NCBI GenBank assembly: GCA_029204225.1
Contig: CM055092.1
Span: forward strand, 71,806,308-71,870,307
From: Diphasiastrum complanatum
Taxonomy: Eukaryota > Streptophyta > Lycopodiopsida > Lycopodiales > Lycopodiaceae
Length of the DNA stretch: 64,000 nucleotides
Direction of reading: 5' to 3'
Numbering within the stretch: the stretch's first letter is position 1; each line of letters starts with the position of its first letter. A program made the translations under genes and the position numbers. Under the pieces are notes generated by a model. That model did no database searches, was not told the origin of the DNA, and saw only the letters and a program-made list of their open reading frames with translations. Of the stretch, positions 1-10,112 are shown piece after piece.

Positions 1-178
1 TAGCCTGTTGGAGTTCTCATTTGTTTTATGACATGTTTAACATATGAGAGTTGCTCTTTTGTAAGAATCCATAACACGCTAGGTAGAATCTCATCTCCAC
101 CTTCGGTGTATTGAGTCCAATAGGGTCTTTTCACATCGGCCGCTTGTAGATCTTTATGAGCTGCGGAACTGTCTTTTA

Positions 179-1006
179 TGTTGAATTTCACACGTGTGGA
201 TTGTCCACTACATGTACTTGTGATCTCCTAAGGTGTGTAGATGCACCAAGATCAAGACTAGATTGAGATTCAAGATCTATCTTTGATTCTATGGCAAAAA
301 CACACTACTACATGCATTCAATCACTTCCAACTCTCACTCACACGTGTGGGAAGTGTTCCAAAAGTATTCTAAGCAAAAACAAGCTGCTCTCCTCGGGTA
401 GAGAGAGAAAAAACCATCATGAGCTCTCGGGTAGAGAGAGAAAGCTAGAAATTCAATGACACTCAAAATCCACTCAATCTCAAAATCAATTAGATCCAAA
501 ATGAGGACTACAATGATACTAGTAGATTCATGAGCTACCACTATGCTTAACTATGATTGGATCACACTTTGCCACCTCTTAATCCTATTGGACCATCGAT
601 CCATGCACCTCTAAATTCTATTGGACTATATTCAAGCACACCTCAAATTCCTATTGGACCACACATGGTTCCACCTCTAAATCCTATTGGACCTCTTAGA
701 ATTCATCAAACAAAAGCATTACACTTGTATACACTCTAATTGGCACAAGTTTGGCCTCCTACTCTATTTTGGATCAATAGTGGCATTACAAGTGAAAATG
801 GATAATTTGCCATCTATGCCAAATTTGACCCTATCAACATCCTACACCTAAATGCTTGACTATGAAATTCTATGAGACCCCTATATCAAACATTTTTATT
901 TAGTTTACAATTTTCCACACGTGGGAACATCCTCCACACATGTGAGATTCACTTACAAACTTCTATCATAAAAAATACCAAGCTAGATTTTTGTCAATTT
1001 CTCATA
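179..1006 (-). repeat. 3' LTR of the gag-only element
   Basis: Matches 3703-4528 almost throughout. The outer edge begins TGTTGAAT on plus. The inner edge is CTCATA where the other LTR has CTCACA, so one copy carries a point mutation of the terminal dinucleotide. It contains CACACGTGTG palindromes near 190 and 341 and related CACGTG/CATGTG forms near 915-945. Confidence 0.9.
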
Positions 1007-1035
1007 CTCCTCCTCAAAAAATAGCTTGGAAAGGT
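1007..1035 (-). other. Polypurine tract region before the 3' LTR
   Basis: Read on minus, TTTTTTGAGGAGGAGTA lies directly against the start of the 3' LTR. This is the expected place and composition for the plus-strand primer of reverse transcription. Confidence 0.7.
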
Positions 1036-1515
1036 ACTAGATCACTTGAGAAGTTTGTAAATCTTTTTGAGTGGATCCTTTGGTATGCATAAGAAGTGAA
1101 GATCATCCAAGGGATCCATCATAGCAGCACCCTCACCATATCCATGATAAGATCTCTTTGGTAGAGATCCCTTGCGAATTCCTTTGAAGAGTGCTCCACC
1201 AATATGCCACTATGATCATGGGCTTCCTCCATGCTTGATGATGATCTTTGCTTTGAAAGTTCCACTTGCATGATGGATGTACCATAAATAGAAAAATATG
1301 AGGCTTCCAAGCCTCATAAGGATCATGGAGATCAAGATCATAAGATGTGAAACAATGATGATTATCAAGATTATGCTTTCTAGCTTGACTAGTCCACATA
1401 CAATGAACTATATCCATGATGGATCTAATCTTGATATCAAAGACTACCTTGATCCTTTTTAGGCTATTTACTCTCTCAAGGATGTAAGTGTCCACTTTGG
1501 ATGCTTCACTTAATC

Positions 1516-2946
1516 TCAAGAGGAGTTTACAATTTGCCTCAAAACATGTGAAAACATGATTTTCAAAAAAGTGAGTACCAAGCTCAATCTTGTTCTTACT
1601 AGAACCAAGAGCATACTTTTGACAATACAATATCTTGCAACTAGTATAGCTTTTCTTGAACTTTGAGATCCAAAAAATTCAATGAAGCAAGATAGCATTT
1701 CAAGCAAAGGAAGAGAAGCATATATGAATGTGTTGTAGTAAATACAACATGAAATATGCCCCTCTTTGCCATGTAAGGTGAGCCATAAAGACTTGGCCAT
1801 GCATCTTGAAGATCTTCTTGAAATCATATGAAGAAAAAACTCCTCCTCACACCTTGGCCCCATCATAACTTGAATACCTTCTACTCCTTCAATATTGCAC
1901 TCATGCTTACTTGCAATGTATATGGTCTTCTTGACTCCATTATAAGGCATAATAGATGAAAAAAAGTGCTTGGAGCCACACATATGTGAAGATGCTCCAC
2001 TATCAATATACCATGAGTCATCCTTGATGAAGGTGGAAGAGGAGAGGCTTGATGCCATAAGAGAGCCTTCTCCATCACTTGCAATATAGTGTTCTTTCTC
2101 ATTGGTGATGTTGGCTTCATTGAGTTGATTCTTCTTCTTGAAGCAATTGGTGGCATAATGGCCTTTCTTGCCACAATAAAAGCACTTGATCTTCTTCTTC
2201 TTGAGATTTGAATTAGAAGCATGAGAGGTATCCTCCTCCTCTCCATCTTGGTCTTTAGCTTTGTCATTAGAGAAGTGATGGTATTGCTCCTTACTCCTCT
2301 GTTTGTGCTTGGCAAATAGAACTTTGCCATTATCATGATTGAGTGATAGCTTGTCCATCCTCAAGAGTTTGTACTCTTGTCTTGATTCTTCAGAAATAAG
2401 CACACTTTGAAGGGCCTCCAAACTTGGTAGCTCCTCCTTAGTGGCATAGGATTGGACAAGGTTGTCATATTCATCTCTCAAGCCATTGAGAATGACTTGG
2501 ACTAGCTCACTTTGATTGATTGAGTCACCAATACATGCAAGCTCCCTATGAATATTCTTGACTCTCAAAACATAATTAGATGCACTTTCATCACTCTTTT
2601 GACTACTTTGGAAGATTTGATTTCTAAGAGTGAGGAGCCTAGAGGTGTTCTTAGCCTCATAGATGGACTTGAGACAATCCCAAGCTTCCTTGGATGTAGA
2701 ACAATCACCAATCTCCCTCAATATCTCATTAGAGACATTCATCTTAATGTAGTGGAGAGCCATCCTAGCTCTCTTCTTGTATTTTTGTACTTCTTGAAGG
2801 ACTTGAGGCTCCTCCTCAATCCCAAGTACAATGTCTATCACATCTTGGAGTATCAAGATGGACTCCATCCTCAACTTCCATATTAAATAATTGGAAGTAG
2901 ACAATCTCTCACTTGGTTGCAACAAGTATGAACTCATTGAAGTCAT
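1516..2946 (-). CDS. Copia-type Gag with zinc knuckle and protease motif
   Basis: An open frame of 476 codons from ATG 2946. Residues 1-200 match the UBN2/retrotransposon gag fold of plant Copia elements (YLIWKLRMES, KEAWDCLKSIYE, ELVQVILNGLRDEYD). A CCHC zinc knuckle, CFYCGKKGHYATNC, follows a basic stretch at about residue 255. Then comes the aspartic protease start WYIDSGASSHM near residue 317, with D-S-G-A as the catalytic motif. After about residue 365 the frame runs into sequence I cannot assign; protease similarity ends there and no polymerase follows. Gag would form cytoplasmic particles that package the RNA. The frame is uninterrupted, unlike all other retroelement genes here, in keeping with its young LTRs. 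Confidence 0.85.
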   Translation of the reverse strand: MTSMSSYLLQPSERLSTSNYLIWKLRMESILILQDVIDIVLGIEEEPQVLQEVQKYKKRARMALHYIKMNVSNEILREIGDCSTSKEAWDCLKSIYEAKNTSRLLTLRNQIFQSSQKSDESASNYVLRVKNIHRELACIGDSINQSELVQVILNGLRDEYDNLVQSYATKEELPSLEALQSVLISEESRQEYKLLRMDKLSLNHDNGKVLFAKHKQRSKEQYHHFSNDKAKDQDGEEEDTSHASNSNLKKKKIKCFYCGKKGHYATNCFKKKNQLNEANITNEKEHYIASDGEGSLMASSLSSSTFIKDDSWYIDSGASSHMCGSKHFFSSIMPYNGVKKTIYIASKHECNIEGVEGIQVMMGPRCEEEFFLHMISRRSSRCMAKSLWLTLHGKEGHISCCIYYNTFIYASLPLLEMLSCFIEFFGSQSSRKAILVARYCIVKSMLLVLVRTRLSLVLTFLKIMFSHVLRQIVNSS

Positions 2947-3690
2947 GTAAAGTGGAGATAAATAAAAGTGATGAACAAAAAATGTTGCTTCTCTCTCACT
3001 ATAGGATCCAATAATGGTGTGCTACCGTCTCCTATGCAAGATCTTGCAACAAACTGTGAGATGATTCTCACTAGCTATCTCAATCAATCCAAAACTAGAT
3101 CTACTTCACATCAAATGATGGAGTATGGGCAAAGTTAGGATCAAACACTCTTAGCACGTGTGAAATACAGTAAGAAACTAAATTTGACTCAAATACAATG
3201 ATATTGCATGAAACAAAATGGCTAAGATCTCAAAACAGTGCCTAGATTACATATAGATGAGATTGGTAAGCATTCAACTGTGATTTTGGATCAAACAAGC
3301 AATCTCTTGACCAAACCAAATGTGTCCACCCAGGTCTAGGTGCTCTACCTAACCCTCTTCAAAAGCTTATAATCTTGATTGGCTCAACCAAATGGAATGA
3401 AACTGATTGCATCAGAAACTAGACAAAAATAGCTTCAAAACAAGCTATCTAGCAAGATTTTTGGATCAAACATGAAAGAGAACTCCCAAACTGAAATTGG
3501 ATGTTCCTCACATGTGTCTGAGCATCTGATTCCGTACAGTACCAGGTCAGACCCAATCAATGTCCTTTTGATCTCTTTTGATCCAAAGTTGAACAAGATA
3601 GCTAGGAAAATGGGCCTTGACAATTTCTAGCTCAAGATTGATAAAAAAATTTCACTTAGATGGATCAAAATGCATGGTAACCTTAGGTAG

Positions 3691-3702
3691 GCTCTGATAC
3701 CA
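3691..3702 (-). other. Primer-binding site (initiator tRNA-Met)
   Basis: On minus it reads TGGTATCAGAGC, directly inside the 5' LTR. It is complementary to the 3' end of initiator tRNA-Met, the usual primer for plant Copia elements. This fixes the element's orientation. Confidence 0.95.
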
Positions 3703-4528
3703 TGTTGAATTTCACATGTGTGGATTGTCCACTACATGTACTTGTGATCTCCTAAGGTGTGTAGATGCACCAAGATCAAGACTAGATTGAGATTCAAGAT
3801 CTATCTTTGATTCTATGGCAAAAACACACTACTACATGCATTCAATCACTTCCAACTCTCACTCACACGTGTGGGAAGTGTTCCAAAAGTATTCTAAGTA
3901 AAAACAAGCTGCTCTCCTTGGGTAGAGAGAGAAAAAACCATCATGAGCTCTCGGGTAGAGAGAGAAAGCTAGAAATTCAATGACACTCAAAATCCACTCA
4001 ATCTCAAAATCAATTAGATCCAAAATGAGGACTACAATGATACTAGTAGATTCATGAGCTACCACTATGCTTAAATATGATTGGATCACACTTTGCCACC
4101 TTTTAGTCCTATTGGACCATTGATCCATGCACCTCTAAATTCTATTGGACTATATTCAAGCACACCTCAAATTCCTATTGGACCACACATGGTTCCACCT
4201 CTAAATCCTATTGGACCTCTTAGAATTCATCAAACAAAAGCATTACACTTGTCTACACTCTAATTGGCACAAGTTTGGCCTCCTACTCTATTTTGGCTCA
4301 ATAGTGGCATTACAAGTGAAAATGGATAATTTGCCATCTATGCAAATTTGACCCTATCAACATCCTACACCTAAATGCTTGACTATGAAATTCTATGAGA
4401 CCCCTATATCAAACATTTTTATTTACTTTACGATTCTCCACATGTGGGAACATCCTCCACACATGTGAGATTCACTTACAAACTTCTATCATAAAAAATA
4501 CCAAGTAGATTTTTGCCAATTTCTCACA
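3703..4528 (-). repeat. 5' LTR of the gag-only element
   Basis: Partner of 179-1006 with the same ends and palindromes. The outer flank carries the target duplication TTTTA at 4529-4533. Confidence 0.92.
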
Positions 4529-6969
4529 TTTTATGCCAATGATGTGGTTCCATAAGAATTCACCGATGTTTTCGAATATATGCATAGGATCCAATAGATG
4601 GTTTATCAATAAATTCCTCCAATAGGGTAATCTATGAAAAATAGACAACCGTTTCATACCATCCATGGATTCATTCCATGAAGAATTAACATCGTGATGT
4701 TTAAGCCATTCACCATGCCATTCCGCTACTCTTATGAGTGGGGGTGGTGGTGTAGTTAGAGGATTATCTCCTCGCCCTCCAAAAAATCGTCTATTCAACC
4801 TTCAAAAAGGATGATCAGGCGACAAGTATTTGCGATGATTTTTGTACACCACTATTTTTAACATATTTGTGTTATGTCGACCCTCCAAAAGTGGTCCACA
4901 AATATAACATGCGTTTTAACCCGATGTGGTTAAACCTGCATAGTTCATAAACCAAATTAAACATAAGCTTAGTTAAATATACTCAAACATTAAACTCTAA
5001 AACGGATTAGATTCATTATATAGATACCTGAACATTCGTTTAAACCAAGGTAGTCATGCATCATCCACATTAGAATTCCAGGAACAACGAAGTTCCGTTG
5101 TTGTAAAGGTCTCGAGATGTCGTAAGCGTGAATACCATTCCAAAGAATGCACAATTCATCGACCAAAGGTGCAAGATACACATCCATGTTCTTGGCCTTG
5201 TACTTTCCTGGAATCAATAAAGCCAATAACAAGTGTCCCGTTTTAATACTCAACCATGGAGGTATGTTATAATTAACGAGCACAACTGGCCATGTGGACC
5301 AAGTTGACACTTGAACGCTAAAAGGATTTACACCATCCGTAGCAAGGCCAAATCTCAAATTACGAGATTCGTTTTTAAACTCAGGCCATTGGTCTTCAAT
5401 ATATTTCCATGCAAGTGAATCACTTGGTACTCGCATCACATCATCCGTAGATCGATTTTTGACATGCCAATCCATTAGTTGTGCCAAATATTTACATCGA
5501 AATAAACGTTGCAATCGTGGGATAATTGGAAAATGTCGTAACACTTTTCGTGGCACTTTATCCCCTTGTACGTCATCTCGAAAACGTGAAGCGTTACACA
5601 CTGGACATTGAAGCTTTTTTGAATGCTCACCTCTATATAGAACATGGTCTTCTGGACATGCATGTATTGTGTCGTAATCCATTCCAAGCACGGTCATCAT
5701 CTTTCGTACTTCTTTTCGTGTTTTAGGTATCACATTTTCTTTTGGAAGTATTTGATGCAACAACCTAAAAAAGGAGCAATGTGAATTGTTAGAAAAGAAA
5801 AAAATTAACTTTATGTAAATACGCTATAAAGTATAATAGTTGTGTTATGCGTTAAGTACCCAAATAAAGATGTCACGCTACGATCACTCCATTTGTATGT
5901 TGCTTGAAGGTTTAGAATAAGAATTGATGTAGCTAGTCTTGAAATGGATGCTCCAAGATATAGAGGAGTGTCTGCCTCCTTGCGCAATAGAATCTCGTCT
6001 TCATCTAGCTCAAATTGTTCGTGATTTCCATTTTCATTAAAAATGCATGCATATCATCATTCTCATTTGTTGCAAAGTAAGATTCAAACATGTTGTGCAT
6101 TGCTTCATCGTGTTGCACCTCATCATCATAATCATTAGAATCAAATTGATTATTCTCTTTTCCAATTGTGTTTGCCTCTTCAATTTGTTTCATTTTTTGT
6201 TTTCTCATGTCTATCAAAACTTGACGTTGATTGTAACTAAACACAGATGGATCAACTCCGTGGAATGGCATTTGATGTATTGGCTATACACATGAAACAA
6301 ATTCCATAAGTGACATATATAGATTGACAAAAATTATAATAAAAAACAATCATATAAAATTAACAAACCTCAACGTCTTCCAAATTCGATGGTTGACCTT
6401 CTTCTTTTTGTCCAAACTTTCACAAATGATTTTTAACAATGCGTCTTTCACGCATCTTTTGTCCATCACACTTGAGGCATGTGCACCATATTTTATTTTG
6501 AAAATAATTTCTCTACGAGAAACAAAAATCAAGTACATGTCACTTTAGCACAATATTTCAACTTATAATAACAAAGTTTTTATGAACAAGAAAACATGCA
6601 TGTCTATTACTTACCCTGTTAACTTGAGTATTGTCTTCATCGCTAGACTGATCTGAATGTAATTCATCTCGTTGTGATAAACTGCATATATGCACAAGTA
6701 CAAAACACAAATAACATAAAATTATTGTATGATTCTAATGTTTTAATTTTTAGATAGTACTATTCTTATACATTGTTGCTTATATGATTCTTATGCCAAT
6801 CTTGGTTCAGGCTTGAGCTCTACACGCATATCTCTCTTCTTTTGTTAACACGGATATGAAAGTCCCACTCCAATATGCATTAAAGTTCTGTAATCGATTT
6901 TCTTTTCTACTTCATTTCAATATATTAGGATTTATTGTAATGTATTGTATGTTTATGAATGTAGTAATC

Positions 6970-7965
6970 ATGTCGGGGTCAGGCAGTGGTGAAAGCTCGG
7001 GAGACTTTGTAAAAAATTTATATGAATCATTAATTCCTGAGCAAAAAACACAACTACAAAATATGCTTAACCAAGATGAGGGTGGTCCCTCACAAGCGGC
7101 CGCGGCTCCCGCCCCCACCGAAGAGTCATCCACAAATTCTTATTATGACGTGGATCCTCAAGGCAATATAATTGCCAATAGAAAAGATAGGGTGGTTCTG
7201 GACCGACTCTATTCTTTATGCCAACGCTATTTTGGCGACAGATTATTTAGTAAATGGTCCGAACAACCTGGCGCCGATAAATGACAGGTTATTGGTATCG
7301 TTCGTGACAAATTCCAACAAGAAGTGAAATTCGAGGAGAAGGAAATTCGTAAGCATATGAGCTTATGGATTAGGCATCGTCGTGATATGGCACGACGAGC
7401 TTATAGGGACGGGCAATCCAAGCCCTCCTGGTGTTCAAGAAATGATTGGAATCGTGTAAAAGTGGATGAACGAACACCAGATAAATACAAGATTCAGAAA
7501 GATGTTGCAGCCGCTAGGATGCATGGGATAGGCAATCCTAGGTTGGGCTCGAGCGGAAAGACGGGATTGCAAGCAAGCATGGTAAGTGAACTTACACTAC
7601 TCTTATAGTTTATCTTTGATTTTATATGCTTTTATTTTTTAATATGCATTATGACTAGCTGCTTCAAGGTAGTCCTAAATTAATTTCAACTTCAATTGAA
7701 TGCATGGATAGTTGGCGGACTATGGACGTCTGCCAACTAAAGAAGATTACGAATTCGTCTTCAGATAATCGTACGATGCATTAGTCGACAAACTAAAGAG
7801 CGAGGGTCATCCTCCAAATGTAAGTACTAGTTTTTGTATTCATACTAATGTGGTTTGTATTCCGACGTCAATTTTATTTAATTTAATACGATCAAGCATC
7901 AAATATTAATGTAGTTTGTTTGCTTGTGTTCATGCAGACTGGACGTCACGACAACGACGAGTAGA
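6970..7965 (+). pseudogene. Transposase_24-like (Ptta/En/Spm) accessory gene of CACTA A
   Basis: Plausible start at ATG 6970 (MSGSGSGESSG). Upstream in-frame sequence is AT-rich and looks like leader. The first exon has a proline/alanine-rich stretch, then YYDVDPQGNIIANRKDRV and WSEQPGADK. A TGA (7282) interrupts it, and the frame resumes with EKEIRKHMSLWIRHRRD and NDWNRVKVDERTP. A GTAAGT donor follows QASM at 7580. The second exon (about 7712-7819) contains YGRLPTKEDYEFVF, an in-frame TAA, then KLKSEGHPPN and another GTAAGT donor. The last exon (7938-7965) encodes GRHDNDE and stop. The family is found in CACTA elements and is thought to bind element DNA. Two in-frame stops make this copy defective. 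It is transcribed away from tnp2. Confidence 0.65.
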
Positions 7966-8518
7966 TTAGGTTTATAAGTTTTAGTTGATGTTAGATCTAG
8001 AAAGACCTGTGCGACATTAAAGCACCAATTTTGTAATACATTAATTCATATTATGAAAAATATTATTATTGCAAATGATCGTGCTATATTGCCATTGCTT
8101 TTATATGTGCAATGTTTTTTTTTCAAAAATTGCAATGTCAAATTTAGAGATGTGGATTGAAGTAATAACTAACTAAGAAATTAAAACCATGTGCAATGTC
8201 GGATTTCAAAACAACAATCAATATCATATATAAAAATCTAAATGAAATTTATGATGTGCACAAAGCAATGCAATAAAGTATTGTCATTCATAATGGACAT
8301 GAAGTAATGCAATAAAATATAAAATGAAAAGTAGTTTATGAATGAAAAGTACCTCATGCTTAGTTTGTTGTTTGATCCAAATGTTGAATGCAACTCAAAA
8401 ATATTGTTTTAAAACCAATTCACGAACATTGTTTCTCCAAGAACTCTACTCCAAGAACATCCCGATAAAAATGCGCGCGCTGTTTTTTACGCATTTTTTA
8501 TTATTATTTACCTAATTT
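7966..8518. other. AT-rich non-coding interior of CACTA A
   Basis: No supported reading frame. The A+T-rich stretch leads into the first palindromic subterminal repeat at 8519. Confidence 0.5.
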
Positions 8519-8552
8519 GGGACGTCGGATTCCGACGTCCCAACACGTCGGA
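8519..8552. repeat. Palindromic subterminal repeat of CACTA A (inner block)
   Basis: Contains GGGACGTCGGATTCCGACGT and a following CACGTCGGA. The same palindromic unit, GACGTCG-N-CGACGTC, recurs at 9203-9223 and at the 3' end of CACTA B (59172-59192). In Spm-type elements such repeats bind the accessory transposon protein. Confidence 0.7.
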
Positions 8553-9170
8553 TGTTGAATTTCACACATGTGGATTGTCCACTACATGTACTTGTGATCT
8601 CCTAAGGTGTGTAGATGCACCAAGATCAAGACTAGATTGAGATTCAAGATCTATCTTTGATTCTATGGCAAAAACACACTACTACATGCATTCAATCACT
8701 TCCAACTCTCACTCACACGTGTGGGAAGTGTTCCAAAAGTATTCTAAGTAAAAACAAGTTGCTCTCCTCGGGTAGAGAGAGAAAAACCAACATGAGCTCT
8801 CGAGTAGAGAGAGAAAGCTAGAAATTCAATGACACTCAAAATCCACTCAATCTCAAAATCAATTAGATCCAAAAGGAGGAGTACAATGATACTAATAGAT
8901 TCATGAGCTACCACTATGCTTAACTATGATTGGATCACACTTTGCCACCTCTTAATCCTATTGGACCATTGATCCATGCACCTCTAAATTCTATTGGACT
9001 ATATTCAAGCACACCTCAATTTTCTATTGGACCTCACAAGGTTCCACCTCTAAATCCTATTGGACCTCTTAAGCTTCATCAAACAAAAGCATGACACTTG
9101 TCTACACTCTAATTGGCACAAGTTTGGCTCTATTGTGGCTCAATATTGGCATTACAAGTGGAAATGGATA
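8553..9170 (-). repeat. Truncated LTR of the gag-only element family
   Basis: Begins TGTTGAATTTCACAC and follows the LTRs at 179 and 3703 closely for about 615 bp. Homology stops at GAAATGGATA. The last ~200 bp of the LTR (its U3 start on minus) are missing and subterminal CACTA sequence follows. No interior or second LTR is attached. It is either a solo LTR that later suffered a deletion or a truncated insertion. Confidence 0.85.
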
Positions 9171-9187
9171 GACGGCCACATCACTTC

Positions 9188-9470
9188 ATTTGTGACGCCT
9201 TTGGACGTCGCATTGCGACGTCCACGTCGGATGTCGGAATGCGACATCCACGTCAGACGTCGCATTGCGACGTCCATGTCAGCACGTTTTTCCGTCATCG
9301 GGATTATTTTCATCAAAATCCGGCACTTTATGTCTGTCGGATTGTGACACATTTTAATGTCGTCGGATTCCGACGACCTTATAGTGACGTGTTTTTCCGA
9401 CATCCGCAACGAATTAAAAAAAAAATTAAACTGACGATTCACGTCGCAAATTGTGACAGGTGTTGTTGTG
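9188..9470. repeat. Outer subterminal repeats and terminus of CACTA A
   Basis: At least four GACGTCG / CGACGTC palindromic or half units lie between 9203 and 9460. The end TGTTGTTGTG (9461-9470) matches TGTTATTGTG at the end of element B. Confidence 0.7.
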
Positions 9471-10112
9471 ATGGCTTCGATCATGTCCACACCTCATAAG
9501 GTGTCTTGCCATTCAGGGCCTCTAAAATTGATCGACTTTGTAAATAGGCTGTTGTGGTAATAGCTTCTGCCTAGAACTTCGTTGGAAGAGAGGCATGGGC
9601 CAGTATGCTCTTTGCACTTTCAATGAGTGACTGATTCTTCCATTTAGCCACACCATTGGACTGAGGTGAGCTTGTTGTAAAATGTTGTTGTATTTCATTT
9701 GCCTTGTAGAAGTCTTTGAATTTGGTGGAGATAAATACTCCCCCTCCATTAAAGCGTGAGCTTTGATTCTTCTCTAGGTCGATTTTTCTACTGATGCCTT
9801 GAACTGCATGAAGGACTTGAGAGTATTGGATTTGTTCTTCAAGAAGTATGTTGCAGTCCTCCAAGAGAAGTCATCAATGAGAGTCAGCAATCTCCACGTT
9901 ATGTCATCCATCGTGATGTTCCAACTACAACGGACATCATAATTCTCCCTAGCACAAGCATGGTCGCTCAGTAAATGACTCTTGTCGGGCCTTTCCTTAC
10001 GACAATGGAAATCTACGAGCGAGCCTTTTATGGAAAAATCAATATGCAATTCATTATGATGGCATTTAGTACTTGGAACGAGGCCAAATCCAAATTTTAT
10101 ATCACTTTTCAA
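9471..10112 (-). pseudogene. Copia integrase fragment
   Basis: On minus, in shifting frames, the retroviral integrase core can be followed: LTLIDDFSWRTATYFLK, then ISTKFKDFYKANEIQQH, SSPQSNGVAKWKNQSLIESA, and finally AEAITT and KTPYEVWT. This is the usual Copia integrase order. A stop after PTKF, frameshifts and loss of the upstream zinc-binding HHCC part make it a relic. The sequence stops exactly at the terminus of CACTA A (after the equivalent of ...WTGSKP), so that element inserted here. No polymerase remains in the window for this copy. Confidence 0.8.

Larger units (their letters stand above)
179..4528 (-). mobile_element. Gag-only Copia-type LTR retrotransposon (TR-GAG-like), TSD TAAAA
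   Basis: Two LTRs of about 825 bp (179-1006 and 3703-4528) flank a 2.7-kb interior. On the minus strand the order is 5' LTR, primer-binding site, gag with protease motif, purine-rich tract, 3' LTR. No integrase, reverse transcriptase or RNase H is recognisable in the interior. That is the layout described for TR-GAG elements, which need the enzymes of an autonomous partner. The 5-bp duplications flanking the element read TTTTA on plus (174-178 and 4529-4533). The LTRs differ at only about fifteen to twenty positions, so the insertion is fairly recent. It lies inside tnp2 of CACTA A. The homologous site in CACTA B (55311-55315) is unoccupied. Confidence 0.9.
1..6271 (-). pseudogene. tnp2-family CACTA transposase, split by an LTR retrotransposon
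   Basis: Transposase family tnp2 (En/Spm-CACTA type), the enzyme that excises and reinserts the element in the nucleus. On minus, an N-terminal part starts at ATG 6271, with a frameshift near 6030 before a frame containing ADTPLYLGASISR and NLQATYKWSDRS. A 5'-GT/AG-3' intron of about 100 bp follows (about 5764-5862). The main exon 5763-5023 holds CPVCNASRF, VLRHFPIIPRLQRLFRC, MRFGLATDGVNPF-type (here LRFGLATDGVNPF) and STWPVVLVNYNIPPW, all typical of tnp2. A second intron follows ECSG (donor GTATCTAT, acceptor ...TATGCAG near 4940). The next exon carries FGGRGDNPLTTPPPP and HHDVNSSWNESMDG, then INHLLDPMHIFENI. The gene is broken by the LTR element 179-4528 and resumes at 178-1 (KDLQAADVKRPYW). 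It is non-functional through that insertion and a stop near 4800. Confidence 0.85.
1..9470 (-). mobile_element. CACTA-type DNA transposon A (5' part; continues left of window)
   Basis: A tnp2 transposase gene runs on the minus strand (1-178 and 4534-6271), with a divergent Transposase_24-like gene on plus and GC-rich palindromic subterminal repeats near 8519-8552 and 9188-9470. The right terminus reads, on the minus strand, CACAACAACACC. This differs from the classic CACTACAACA terminus by one base. The element is nested: a gag-only LTR retrotransposon occupies 179-4528 and an LTR fragment 8553-9170. Element B at 54558-59447 is a homologous copy in the opposite orientation. The other end of A lies outside the window. 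The flank right of 9470 is a Copia integrase, so A inserted into a Copia element. Confidence 0.85.

Noticed and set aside
335-739. Small genes inside the gag-only LTRs (also 3859-4263)
   Set aside because: Located in LTR sequence, repeated with the LTRs, low-complexity translation.
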